NCBI RefSeq assembly: GCF_009659535.1 | Contig: NZ_VJZZ01000006.1 | Coordinates: 310,001 to 374,000, forward strand | Source of the DNA: Aggregicoccus sp. 17bor-14 | Lineage (GTDB): Bacteria; Myxococcota; Myxococcia; Myxococcales; Myxococcaceae | Length of the DNA stretch: 64,000 bases | Reading direction: 5' to 3' | Shown: piece after piece, positions 1 through 8,682 of the stretch | Layout: each line of letters begins with the position of its first letter | Position numbering within the stretch: the first letter of the stretch is position 1 | Translations under genes and position numbers: made by a program | The notes under the pieces: generated by a model | The model's input: only the letters and a program-made list of their open reading frames with translations | The model's database searches: none | What the model was told of the DNA's origin: nothing

Positions 1-34
1 CGGTGCGCCCGGCGGTGCCGGTGTGGGTGCTCGC

Positions 35-799
35 TCAGGGGTTGTCGGGGTGGAGTCGGTGCCGACCCACGGTGCGCTCGCGCACGTAGCGCCGGTCCTC
101 GAAGAAGCGCACGAGCACGGCGCCCGCGACGAAGCCGCCCACGTGGGCCCAGAAGGCCACGCCGCTGCTCGCCTCGGGGTCCAGGCTGTTGAGCCGCGGC
201 AGCCCCGAGAGCAGCTGCACGCCGAACCACCAGATGAGCACGAGCCAGGCGGGCAGGGGGATGAAGAAGAAGGGCGGGAAGAACATGCGCACCCGCACGC
301 GCGGGTAGAGCAGCAGGTAGGCCCCCATCACGCCGGAGATGGCGCCCGAGGCGCCCACCGTGGGCACGGGGCTGCCCGGGTCCATCATCACGTGGGTGAA
401 CGCGGCCGCGAGCCCGCACACGATGTAGAAGACGAAGAAGCGCACGCGCCCCATGCTGTCCTCGACGTTGTTGCCGAAGACCCAGAGGAAGAGGCAGTTG
501 CCCAGCAGGTGCATCCAGCTGCCGTGCAGGAACATCGAGGTGAGCGGCGTGAGGGTGTTGATGGACTCCCGGTCCACCACGCACGCGAGCCCCGGGCCCA
601 GCGGCACCGCGAGCCCCACCTGCGCCTGGCGCGTCAGCTCGCCGGGCACCATGCCGAGGTTGCACACCGTGGCGGCGAGCACGTTGTCGTCGAAGCCTGC
701 CCCCTGGATGAGCAGCCAGACGCCGACGTTGAGCGCCAGCAGCAGGTAGGTCACCACGGGGGTGCGCAGCGTGGGGTTGTCGTCGCTGATGGGAATCAT
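35..799 (-). CDS. Rhomboid family intramembrane serine protease
   Basis: This is an integral membrane protease of 254 residues that should cleave transmembrane substrates within the membrane. The catalytic serine is visible in the motif GASGAISG (Ser151). The catalytic histidine is in FWAHVGGF (His219), and the oxyanion asparagine is in HLLGNCLFLW (Asn101). Six or so hydrophobic segments surround these, and the long L1 loop (about residues 37-85) precedes the HGSWMHLLGN helix. The length fits the compact bacterial rhomboid family. The start at 799 gives a short cytoplasmic N-terminus (MIPISDDNP) common in rhomboids of this type. It is divergent from the hydrolase at 922, so the 122 bases between them should hold both promoters. 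The substrate is unknown. The 34 bases to its left hold nothing I can call. Confidence 0.93.
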   Translation of the reverse strand: MIPISDDNPTLRTPVVTYLLLALNVGVWLLIQGAGFDDNVLAATVCNLGMVPGELTRQAQVGLAVPLGPGLACVVDRESINTLTPLTSMFLHGSWMHLLGNCLFLWVFGNNVEDSMGRVRFFVFYIVCGLAAAFTHVMMDPGSPVPTVGASGAISGVMGAYLLLYPRVRVRMFFPPFFFIPLPAWLVLIWWFGVQLLSGLPRLNSLDPEASSGVAFWAHVGGFVAGAVLVRFFEDRRYVRERTVGRHRLHPDNP

Positions 800-921
800 G
801 GGGCTCCCCCGATGATGCGCACGGGGCGGGCCGCCCCCAATGGCGATGACGCCCGCCTGTACAGCGTGCGACGGCTCGGCCCGCTCCGTCAGCCGCGCGG
901 CCTCGCACCTACCCTCGCGGG

Positions 922-1890
922 ATGGCGCCCTCGCTCGTCACCTCGCGGATGCTCCAGCTCCCCTCCCTGCGCGTGCACGTGCTGGAGGCGGGCCCCGCGC
1001 GCGGCCCCCTCGTGCTGCTGCTGCACGGCTTTCCCGAGCTCGCGGAGAGCTGGCGCGAGGTGATGCGCCGGCTCGCCGACGCGGGCCTGCGCTGCGTGGC
1101 GCCGGACCTGCGCGGCTACGGCGGGACGGACATCCCCGCGGACGGCTACGACCTGGACACGCTCGCGGACGATGCCCTGCAGCTCGCCGCGCTCCTGCGC
1201 CCCGGCGAGCGGGTGAGCGTGGTGGGGCACGACTGGGGCGGGGCCATCGCCTACCAGCTGGGCATGCACCACCCGGAGCGGCTCGCGCGGCTCGCGGTGG
1301 TGAACGCGCCGCACCCCGCCGTGATGGCGCGGCGCGTGTGGCGGCCGGACCAGCTCCTGCGCAGCAGCTACATGGGCCTCTTCCAGCTCCCCTGGCTGCC
1401 CGAGCGCCTGCTGAGCGCGCACGGCGGCTGGCTCGTGCCGCGCGCCATCCGCGCCGCGATGGTCCACCCGGAGCGCGTGCCGCTCGAGCGCCTCGCTCCC
1501 TACGCGCAGAACTTCGCCCGCCCCGCGGCCGCGCACGCCGCGCTCGCCTACTACCGCTGCGCGGTGCGGCGCGCCGTGCTGCGCAAGGACACCGGCGCGC
1601 CCCCGCCCATCCGCGCGCCCTTCCGCCTCGTCTGGGCCGAGCGCGACGTGGCGCTCGGCCGCCACCTCACCCGCGGCCTCGCGCCCCTCTTCCGCGGCCC
1701 CTTCGACGTGCGCTACCTGCCGGACGTGGGCCACTTCGCCCCGCTGGAGGCGCCCGAGGCGGTGGCGGCGCTGCTGCAGGAGCACCTCCGGGCGGCCACC
1801 GCGCGCGCCCCGGCGACGGACGCCCTCGAGGCCGCCGCGGCGAACGACGCCGGCGCCGAGGGCTCCGAGGCCGGCCCGCCCTCCCTCTGA
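922..1890 (+). CDS. Alpha/beta hydrolase, epoxide hydrolase-like
   Basis: The 322-residue protein has the alpha/beta hydrolase layout of epoxide hydrolases. An HGFPE oxyanion motif lies near residue 35, the nucleophile Asp104 is in GHDWGG, an acid is likely in the region after LVWAERDVALG, and the general-base His is in DVGHFAPLEAPE. An Asp rather than Ser nucleophile favours epoxide hydrolase or haloalkane dehalogenase chemistry over esterase chemistry. A low-complexity Ala-rich tail follows the catalytic His. No signal peptide is seen, so it should be cytoplasmic. The start is uncertain: ATG 922 lacks a strong ribosome site, and ATG 949 (MLQLPSLRV) is an in-frame alternative. The substrate cannot be read from sequence. 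Confidence 0.88.
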   Translation: MAPSLVTSRMLQLPSLRVHVLEAGPARGPLVLLLHGFPELAESWREVMRRLADAGLRCVAPDLRGYGGTDIPADGYDLDTLADDALQLAALLRPGERVSVVGHDWGGAIAYQLGMHHPERLARLAVVNAPHPAVMARRVWRPDQLLRSSYMGLFQLPWLPERLLSAHGGWLVPRAIRAAMVHPERVPLERLAPYAQNFARPAAAHAALAYYRCAVRRAVLRKDTGAPPPIRAPFRLVWAERDVALGRHLTRGLAPLFRGPFDVRYLPDVGHFAPLEAPEAVAALLQEHLRAATARAPATDALEAAAANDAGAEGSEAGPPSL

Positions 1891-1977
1891 ACTCCGGGCC
1901 GAGGGCGATATCCGCGCGCCTGCCTGCGCGTTGTACAGGGTGCCAGCGCAGTGCATCCACCAGGAGGCACCCGTCCC

Positions 1978-4776
1978 ATGCTCCGCCGCCCCGTCGTCCC
2001 TGGAGCACCGCCGTCGCGGTGGGTCCTCAGCGCGCTGCTCCTGCTTGCGCTCGCGGCGCCGGCCGCCCCGCACGAGCCGCCCCTGTACCCGGGGGCGGAC
2101 CCGCAGCCCAAGACCGAGCACGTGTACACGTACCCGCTGCCCGAGGCGCTCGCCGCGGCGCGCGCGCTGCTCGAGTCGCACGACCAGGACGTGGAGCCCT
2201 TCGAGGGCGCCGCGCTCGCGGCCCAGGCGAAGGACGGGAAGGGGCAGCCGCTGCCCGGCGCCGAGCTCATCACGCGCTGGCGCGTGCTGGGCCACGCGCA
2301 GCAGCCGCGCGCGAGCACGGCCGCCTCGGGCTTCAACCGCCTGCGCCGCTACTACGTGCAGGGCATCGCGCTGGGGCCCGAGCACTCGGTGGTGCGCATC
2401 TTCCGCATCGACCGCGAGGAGGCCTTCACCGGCAAGGACACCCCCACGGACGTGGTGGGCGAGGGCGCGCAGGGCGTGACGGGCCACGCCGCCTCCATCA
2501 CCAACCAGTGGGCGGAGTTCGACCAGGCGGCGGAGGCCGCGCGCCACCACACCAGCACCCCGGACGACAACGGCCGCAACCACGCGAAGAACATGGCGGA
2601 CCAGCGCGTGGGCGAGGAGGCGCGCGTGGGCCAGGGCGGCCTCGGGCGGCTCGAGCGCAGCATGCCCGCGGACCCGCGCTTCGTGAACCAGCACCGCATG
2701 CCGGGCCAGGACGACATGCGCGGCAGCAACGAGCTGGGCGTGCGCGACCTCGGGCTCGAGCGCGAGCTGGTGCAGCGCCTCGAGCAGTTCCCCTCGCTCG
2801 AGTTCACCGGCGGCGGCGTGGACCCGGCCCTGCCGCCCTCCCCGCCGCGCGCCCCGCCCCTCACGATGGGCTGGGAGCAGGAGCAGGGCGGGATGCCCTT
2901 TGCCGGCCCGGGCGCCCCGAAGCCGCTGCTGTGCGGCGAGTCCGTGCGCGGCCTCGAGCCGCTCGAGAAGGCGGGCCTCGCGGTGCTGGTGGGTGAGCAG
3001 CTGGGCACGCGCGAGGTGCCCGCCGCGGTGGGCAACCTCGCCTGCCAGCTCGCGCAGCGGAAGCGCCCGGTGCTGCTGGCGCTGCCCCTGCCGCAGGAGG
3101 AGCAGCCCGCGCTCGAGGCGTACCTGCGCAGCGTGGGCACGCGCGAGGACCAGGACGTGCTCTTGCAGGGCAGCTTCTGGCGCCAGGTGCCGCGCGACGG
3201 GCGCAGCAGCCGCGCGCTCGTGGTGCTCATCGAGCGCGTGCGGCGCTGGCGCGCGGGCGGCCTGCCCATCGAGGCCTTCGCCTACGACGCGCGCAACCTG
3301 AAGGACGACCCGCGCGAGCAGCGGGGCGCCGAGGCGCTGCTCGCGCGCGCGCACCAGCACCCCGAGGCCACGCTGCTGGTGCTGGGCGGCAACGAGCACG
3401 TGCGGCTGAAGGACGGCGCGCGCTGGAACCGCGCCCTGCGCCCGCTCGGCTCGCGCCTGCTCGCCGCGGGGCTGCAGGTGCACGCGCTGGACACCGCCTT
3501 CGCGCGCGGCCAGCGCTGGGCCTGCGGCGTGAACTCCCACCGCGAGGCCGACTGCCGCATCTACGCCGCCGCCCCCACCGACGAGAGCTACTCGCCGCCC
3601 GGCCAGGCGCCCTCCGTGCAGCTGCTCGGCGCGCCGAGCGCGGCAGGCTTCGACGGGCTCTTGCACGTGGGCGCCCTCACCCCGGCCCTGCCGGCGCTGC
3701 TGCCGCGCGGCTCGGAGAGCGCGCCCCCGGCGCTCGCGCACTCGAGCGCCCCGGCCGCCGCCGCCGCGAACGTGCCCGAGGCGGTGCCCCCGGCCGCGGG
3801 CGCGGCGCCCGGCCTCGCGGCCCTTCCCCCGGGCAGCCCCGGCGCTCCCGCGCCCGGCTCGGAGGTGGCGGATGGCGAGGAGGCCCCGCTGCCCGCGAGC
3901 CCGGCGCCCGCGGGGAGCAAGCCCGCGGTGGACTGCGGCGAGCCCATCGCCGGCGCGGACGCGCTGTTCCGCCCGCGCGGGCTGCTCCTGCTCGGCGAGG
4001 TGCAGGGCTCCAACGAGATTCCGACGGTGGTGGGGCAGCTGGTGTGCGCTGCGGCGAGCCGCGGCCTGCCGGTGACGCTCGCCGTGGAGCTGCCGCGCAA
4101 GGAGCAGCGCCGCCTCAACCGCTTCCTCGCGAGCGACGGAGGGCCGGTCGCCCGCGCGCAGCTGCTGCAGGGCGACTTCTGGCACCGCACCTTCCAGGAC
4201 GGGCGCAGCTCGGTCGCCATGCTGCAGCTGCTCGAGCGCGCGCGGGCCGAGCGCCACGCGGGGCTGCCCATCGAGGTGCTCGCCTTCGACACCTTCGCCC
4301 AGGGCAGCGCGCACGACGCGCTCATGGCCCAGGCGCTGCTCGCCGAGCGCACGCGCTCTCCGGGGCGGCTCGCGGTGGTGCTCACGGGCAACGTGCACGC
4401 GCGCACCGCGAAGGGCACGTCCTGGGACCCGGCCTTCCTCCCGCTGGGCTACCTGCTGCGCCAGCGCGAGCCGGGGCTCGTGGCGCTGGACGTGGACCAC
4501 GGCGGGGGCGCCGCCAACAGCTGCAAGCTGGAGCCGGGAGGCAAGGTGCAGTGCGGCGTGTTCCGCGAGACGGCCCCCATCGACATGCGCCGCGAGTTCA
4601 TGAGCGGCCCCGCCGTGGAGCGCCACTTCCTCGGCCACCGGCCCTTCGTGCAGCTGGGGGCGAAGCGCTCGGCCGAGGGCTTCGACGGCCTGTACTACGT
4701 GGGCCGGCTCAGCCCGGCGGCCCCTGCCGCCCCGGAGCTCGAGACGGCGGCCGCGCCCGCGCGCCCCCCGCCCTGA
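1978..4776 (+). CDS. Secreted protein with two ChaN/TIKI-like domains
   Basis: The start at ATG 1978 is chosen because AGGAGG lies at 1962-1967; an in-frame upstream ATG at 1951 has no such site. The product is 932 residues with a signal peptide (RWVLSALLLLALAAPAAP). An N-terminal domain (about residues 48-290) is followed by two related domains starting near residues 335 and 670, joined by a Pro/Ala linker (about 595-660). Each repeat opens with a GE motif (LVGEQLGT, LLGEVQGS) and contains a GN-x-H motif (GGNEHVRL, TGNVHART). This pattern resembles the ChaN/TIKI heme-uptake and protease superfamily, but the usual His after GE is missing in both. The second repeat looks better preserved (AVELP against LALPLP). 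The N-terminal domain recurs in the lipoprotein encoded immediately downstream. Enzymatic activity is not established. Confidence 0.78.
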   Translation: MLRRPVVPGAPPSRWVLSALLLLALAAPAAPHEPPLYPGADPQPKTEHVYTYPLPEALAAARALLESHDQDVEPFEGAALAAQAKDGKGQPLPGAELITRWRVLGHAQQPRASTAASGFNRLRRYYVQGIALGPEHSVVRIFRIDREEAFTGKDTPTDVVGEGAQGVTGHAASITNQWAEFDQAAEAARHHTSTPDDNGRNHAKNMADQRVGEEARVGQGGLGRLERSMPADPRFVNQHRMPGQDDMRGSNELGVRDLGLERELVQRLEQFPSLEFTGGGVDPALPPSPPRAPPLTMGWEQEQGGMPFAGPGAPKPLLCGESVRGLEPLEKAGLAVLVGEQLGTREVPAAVGNLACQLAQRKRPVLLALPLPQEEQPALEAYLRSVGTREDQDVLLQGSFWRQVPRDGRSSRALVVLIERVRRWRAGGLPIEAFAYDARNLKDDPREQRGAEALLARAHQHPEATLLVLGGNEHVRLKDGARWNRALRPLGSRLLAAGLQVHALDTAFARGQRWACGVNSHREADCRIYAAAPTDESYSPPGQAPSVQLLGAPSAAGFDGLLHVGALTPALPALLPRGSESAPPALAHSSAPAAAAANVPEAVPPAAGAAPGLAALPPGSPGAPAPGSEVADGEEAPLPASPAPAGSKPAVDCGEPIAGADALFRPRGLLLLGEVQGSNEIPTVVGQLVCAAASRGLPVTLAVELPRKEQRRLNRFLASDGGPVARAQLLQGDFWHRTFQDGRSSVAMLQLLERARAERHAGLPIEVLAFDTFAQGSAHDALMAQALLAERTRSPGRLAVVLTGNVHARTAKGTSWDPAFLPLGYLLRQREPGLVALDVDHGGGAANSCKLEPGGKVQCGVFRETAPIDMRREFMSGPAVERHFLGHRPFVQLGAKRSAEGFDGLYYVGRLSPAAPAAPELETAAAPARPPP

Positions 4777-4870
4777 GGGAAGCGAGCGAGCGGGGTGGCC
4801 CTTGCCACGAAGATGGGGTTCAATTCAGGCTTTCTCCACCGTTCCTCGCAGCTCCCACTGGAGGTCCCCC

Positions 4871-5383
4871 ATGAACGCCTCGACCCGCTCTTCCCTGTCC
4901 CGCCTGCTCGTGGTCGCCAGCGTGCTCGCGCTCGCTGCGGGCTGCGCCGCGAACAAGCGCGACACCTACGTGCGCGAGCGCGCCGGTGAGCACGTCTACG
5001 GGCTGCCCGCGCCGCAGCTCTACCAGCAGGCCACGGCGCTGCTGAAGAGCAAGGGCTACTCGCTGCGCGAGGACGCGCCGCACTTCATCGCCGTGACCGA
5101 GTGGAAGCAGGACGGCGGCGGCTCGAACATCGCCACCGCGTGGAGCGCCTACCAGGTGCAGGTGATGCCGGTGAGCCCCACCAGCTCCACCGTGGTGTTC
5201 GAGAAGCAGAACCGCGTGGCGAAGGCCGCGGGCCAGAACGAGCTGGCCACCGGCGGCGACCGCAACGAGGCCGGCCTGATGAGCGCGAGCACGAGCCGCG
5301 ACCTGGAGATGGAGTGGCTGCTGCTGCAGCGCGCGGACCCGCAGACGGCCGAGCAGCTGCAGGCGCAGGCCGGCAAGATGTAG
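4871..5383 (+). CDS. Lipoprotein sharing the N-terminal domain of its upstream neighbour
   Basis: This is a 170-residue predicted lipoprotein. Its signal peptide ends in the lipobox LAAGC, with Cys near residue 25. ATG 4871 is chosen over an in-frame upstream start at 4802 because TGGAGG lies at 4859-4864 and because the shorter form begins directly with a normal signal peptide. The mature part begins RERAGEHVYGLP and runs through a mixed fold with a conserved Trp (AVTEWKQ). By eye it matches the N-terminal domain of the 932-residue protein just upstream (EHVY, then a Trp segment, a Tyr-x-Val strand and a terminal Leu-Glu-rich helix). It lies 94 bases after that gene on the same strand and may be co-transcribed. 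Function unknown. Its stop codon abuts the stop of the convergent ribonuclease Z gene. Confidence 0.85.
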   Translation: MNASTRSSLSRLLVVASVLALAAGCAANKRDTYVRERAGEHVYGLPAPQLYQQATALLKSKGYSLREDAPHFIAVTEWKQDGGGSNIATAWSAYQVQVMPVSPTSSTVVFEKQNRVAKAAGQNELATGGDRNEAGLMSASTSRDLEMEWLLLQRADPQTAEQLQAQAGKM

Positions 5384-6307
5384 CTAGTCGTTGAGCGGCA
5401 GCTCCACGCTGAGCCCGTCGTAGGCTACCTCCACCGGCCCCTTGAACTCCTCGCGCGCCTGCGCGAGGAGGCGCGTGGGGTCGGTGTCGTGGCGGCTGGA
5501 GAGGTGGGTGAGGACGAGGCGCTTTGCGCCCGCCTCGCGCGCCACCCGCCCCGCCTCGCGCGCCGTCGAGTGGCGCGTCTCCACCGCGCGCGCCTGCTCG
5601 TCGTCGCTGAAGGTGCTCTCGTGCACCAGCAGGTCCGCGCCCGCGGCCGCCTGCACGAGCGCGCTGCAGGGGCGCGTGTCCCCGCTGATGACCAGCCTGC
5701 GCCCGGCGCGCGCGCCGCCCAGCACGTCCTCGGGGCGCACCGTGGCGCCGCCCGGCAGCACCACGCTCTCGCCGCGCTGCAGCTTCCCGTAGTCCGGGCC
5801 GCTGGGCACGCCGAGCGCGCGCGCCCGCTCGAGGTTGAACTTGCCGGGGCGCGGGTCCTCCTTGAGCAGGTAGCCGAGCGCGTTGATGCGGTGGTCCACC
5901 TGCACCGCCTGCACGCGGTAGCCGCCGCGCGCCACCTCGTCCCCGTCCTTGAGCTCCACGAACTCCACCGGGAAGGCGAGCTGCTCCACGCCCAGGTGCA
6001 CCGCCTGGTGCAGGAGCCTGCGCGCAGGGGGCGGCCCGTAGAGCGTGAGCGGCACCGCGCGCCCCTGCATGCCCAGCGTGCGCAGGAAGCCGATGATGCC
6101 GAGGTAGTGGTCCGCGTGGAAGTGGGTGAAGAAGACCGCGTCCACGCTGAAGCCGGTGCCGTAGCGCACCATCTGCCGCTGGCTGCCCTCGCCGCAGTCG
6201 AAGAGCAGCAGGTCCGCGTCCGCCTTCACCATCAGCCCGCTGAGGTTGCGGTGCAGCGTGGGCTGCGCGGCGGAGGTGCCGAGGAAGGTGAGCCTCAGAA
6301 GTGACAT
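5384..6307 (-). CDS. rnz: Ribonuclease Z (tRNA 3' processing endonuclease)
   Basis: The 307-residue metallo-beta-lactamase-fold enzyme should remove the 3' trailer from tRNA precursors. The zinc-binding motif HFHADH is at residues 62-67, preceded by LTFLGTSAAQPT and FDCGEGSQRQM, both hallmarks of RNase Z. Later metal and catalytic segments are GDTRP, LLVHESTF and a C-terminal LTHLSSRH. The start is placed at ATG 6307 (MSLLRLTFLG), where family homology begins, rather than at the longer in-frame ORF from 6370. The gene ends directly against the stop of the convergent lipoprotein gene, with no bases between them. Housekeeping function, high confidence. Confidence 0.96.
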   Translation of the reverse strand: MSLLRLTFLGTSAAQPTLHRNLSGLMVKADADLLLFDCGEGSQRQMVRYGTGFSVDAVFFTHFHADHYLGIIGFLRTLGMQGRAVPLTLYGPPPARRLLHQAVHLGVEQLAFPVEFVELKDGDEVARGGYRVQAVQVDHRINALGYLLKEDPRPGKFNLERARALGVPSGPDYGKLQRGESVVLPGGATVRPEDVLGGARAGRRLVISGDTRPCSALVQAAAGADLLVHESTFSDDEQARAVETRHSTAREAGRVAREAGAKRLVLTHLSSRHDTDPTRLLAQAREEFKGPVEVAYDGLSVELPLND

Positions 6308-6482
6308 GCCGCTGCCCACGGTTCGCCTGGCCTCCGCTCGCGCGCACCGGGGGTGAAGGGAGCCGCGCACGCCCCGCGCCCTTTATCAGCTTTGCCGCCG
6401 CGCGGGCTTTCCCGCGGGCTCCGGGCTGCGGTACTTACCCGCGCCCGCCGCGGGTTTGTTCCCTACCGGCCGTGCCGCCCTC

Positions 6483-7169
6483 ATGCCCGACTCGCTCACC
6501 CTGGCCCCCACGTCGGACCCGCGCACCTTCCGCGCGCCGGACGGCAAGCTGCTCACCCCTCCCGCCGGCTGGGCGATGCTGCCGCCCGGGGATGCGGGCC
6601 TCACCCGCCGGGTGAAGGCCGCGGGGCCCTCCTGGACGGTGCAGGAGAAGGTGGGCCGCAAGCTCTTCAGCCGCGGCGTCTGGGCCCCCGAGGGCAACAT
6701 CCTCGCCGCCCGCGCCGCGCTGGAGGCCGAGCGCGCCACGCCTGCCTATGCGAAGCGCCGCGCCCAGGACTCGGCGCGCCGCGAGAAGGAGCAGGCGGAG
6801 TACGAGGTGGAGTTCGCCAACGCCTGCCTGCGCTTCCTCGCCTTCAGCCCGGCGTGGATGGCGCACGCGAAGCGGCTCGCGGTGCTCGTGGCCGCGCACG
6901 CGACGCCGGTGGGCAGCGGCACCGTGGCGCGCACCGAGCGCATCCCGGTGGAGCGGCGCGCGGAGGCGGCCGTCATCGCGTGGATGCGCCACCAGACCAC
7001 CGCCTACGACTCGCTGAAGATTGCCCGGGTGAAGGGCGCCCGGCGCGAGGTGCGCCGCGAGCTCGCCGAGGTCAGCCGCGCCGTGCTGGACCTGCACCGG
7101 CGCGATGCGCCCCACGCCCCGCAGGCCTGCCCGCTGTGCACGGCGCTCGCGAGGCCTCCCTCGTCCTGA
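6483..7169 (+). CDS. DUF2293 domain protein
   Basis: The 228-residue basic cytoplasmic protein has a C-terminal block containing HQTTAYDSLKIARVKGARR, which matches the DUF2293 family by pattern. An N-terminal segment (FRAPDGKLLTPPAGWAMLPPGD) sits ahead of it. The end carries CPLC, a possible half zinc site. The start at ATG 6483 is preferred to the upstream 6456 because MPDSLTLAP begins a normal-looking chain, although neither has a strong ribosome site. DUF2293 proteins have no established biochemical role; the basic helices would suit nucleic acid binding, which is only inference. It stands alone, divergent from rnz across 175 bases that should hold both promoters. Confidence 0.82.
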   Translation: MPDSLTLAPTSDPRTFRAPDGKLLTPPAGWAMLPPGDAGLTRRVKAAGPSWTVQEKVGRKLFSRGVWAPEGNILAARAALEAERATPAYAKRRAQDSARREKEQAEYEVEFANACLRFLAFSPAWMAHAKRLAVLVAAHATPVGSGTVARTERIPVERRAEAAVIAWMRHQTTAYDSLKIARVKGARREVRRELAEVSRAVLDLHRRDAPHAPQACPLCTALARPPSS

Positions 7170-7340
7170 GCAGGGCATGAGACCCCAGGGCAGCCTCCAG
7201 GCGCGCAGCGCAACCTGCGCGCCCGCGCCCTGCTGTACCGCGGTCCCAGCCGGCCCAATCCTCTTGCGCCCCGTGCGCTGGCGTCCGCCTAGTGCGGCAC
7301 GCGCGGCGTCGGTGCAGCCGCGCGAACAGGGAGCGCTGCC

Positions 7341-8669
7341 ATGTACGACGTACGGATCCTCTCGGGCTCCACGACGGCCTTCGACGTCACGGACGCGTTC
7401 GGGCTCAACGCGAAGGGCAACACCGCCGGCGCGGGCTACGAGAACCAGCCCAGTGGGGCCATCGAGCTGCGCGGGCTCGCCTGGAACGTGGGCAGCGTGG
7501 GCGAGGCGCTGCCGCACGCGAGCGAGAGCCTGCTGTTCCGCGTGAACGCGAGCCAGGTGGGGGTGGGCCTGCGCGGGCACGACAACAGTCCCACGCAGGT
7601 GGCGATCCGCTTCCACAAGGGGACGATGAGCGACTTGCCGCTGGGGCCGGGCTCCATCGCCACCGGCATCAACGACGCCGGCCTCATCTGTGGCTGGAGC
7701 TGGAACGAGCCTCGCGCCTTCGTCTTCGACAGCGCGAGCGGGGTGGTGAGCGCCTGGATCGACCCGCTGCCTGGCGCGAGCAGCTGCGGCGCCCAGGCCA
7801 TCAACGCCCAGGGCGAGGTGGCCGGCCTCTGCGAGAACGGGCACGCCTTCCTCCACGGCGCGGGCGGCGTGAAGGACCTGGGCGCGGCCTCCTTCGTCGC
7901 GGACCTGAACGAGGCGGGGCAGGTGTGTGGCTCGCTCGGCAGGCCCTTCCCGCAGAACTTCATGCCCGGCCTGTGCGCGGCGCGCGAGCCGTCGCCCGCC
8001 TTCGTCGAGCTTCCGGTGCCGCCGGGCTTCCTGGGCGGCCACGCCGACGGCATCAACGCGGCCGGCGATGTGGTGGGCACCTGCTGGACGGAGCAGAGCT
8101 ACAACGGTCCCCAGAGTGCATTCCTGTACCGCGATGGCGTGAGCACCGACCTGAACACCCGCGTGTCCGCACCCGGCTGGCACCTGGAGAGCGCGGCGGA
8201 CATCAACGACCACGGGCAGATCGTCGGAAGAGGCACCTTCGAGGGTCGACAGGTGGGCTACCTGCTCACGCCGCGCGAGAGCCTCTACGAGGGAACCTTC
8301 ACGCTGCCAGAGCTGGTGGCCACGCTGCTCGGCGGCGTCACGGTGGACGGGGGCGGGTGGGCGGTCGTCGGTGGGAAGCCTCGCCCGGTGGACCCCTGGG
8401 GCCCCTGGACGCAGCTCGCCGAGCCCAAGCGCGACGCGCTGCTCGCGCTCGCGATGGACGAGCTGGCGATGATGCTCGCGGACGGTGGGGCGCGCGCCCA
8501 GGTGCGCGGTGCGCTCCTCGAGGCTGCGCGCGGCCAGCTCGAGGCGCTGCTCACGACGCGCGCCCAGGGCCGTGCGCTGCCCGCCCGCGAGGCAGGCCCC
8601 GCGCGCCGTACGCCGGCGCTGAAGCAGGGCCGCACGCCCCTGAGCCTGGTGCGCTTCTCGAAGCACTGA
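7341..8669 (+). CDS. HAF-repeat beta-propeller protein
   Basis: The 442-residue protein has six recognisable HAF-type repeats of the form G/D-IN-x-x-G-x-x-x-G. Examples are GINDAGLICGW, AINAQGEVAGL, DLNEAGQVCGS, GINAAGDVVGT and DINDHGQIVGR. Such repeats form propeller-like blades in proteins usually described as extracellular. No signal peptide is present at MYDVRILSGST, which is odd for the family; either it is secreted by another route or it acts inside the cell. A C-terminal Ala/Leu-rich helical region (about residues 350-440) follows the repeats. AGGGAG about ten bases upstream supports ATG 7341. It converges with dbpA, 13 bases apart. Confidence 0.82.
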   Translation: MYDVRILSGSTTAFDVTDAFGLNAKGNTAGAGYENQPSGAIELRGLAWNVGSVGEALPHASESLLFRVNASQVGVGLRGHDNSPTQVAIRFHKGTMSDLPLGPGSIATGINDAGLICGWSWNEPRAFVFDSASGVVSAWIDPLPGASSCGAQAINAQGEVAGLCENGHAFLHGAGGVKDLGAASFVADLNEAGQVCGSLGRPFPQNFMPGLCAAREPSPAFVELPVPPGFLGGHADGINAAGDVVGTCWTEQSYNGPQSAFLYRDGVSTDLNTRVSAPGWHLESAADINDHGQIVGRGTFEGRQVGYLLTPRESLYEGTFTLPELVATLLGGVTVDGGGWAVVGGKPRPVDPWGPWTQLAEPKRDALLALAMDELAMMLADGGARAQVRGALLEAARGQLEALLTTRAQGRALPAREAGPARRTPALKQGRTPLSLVRFSKH

Positions 8670-8682
8670 GCGGGGGCGGTGG

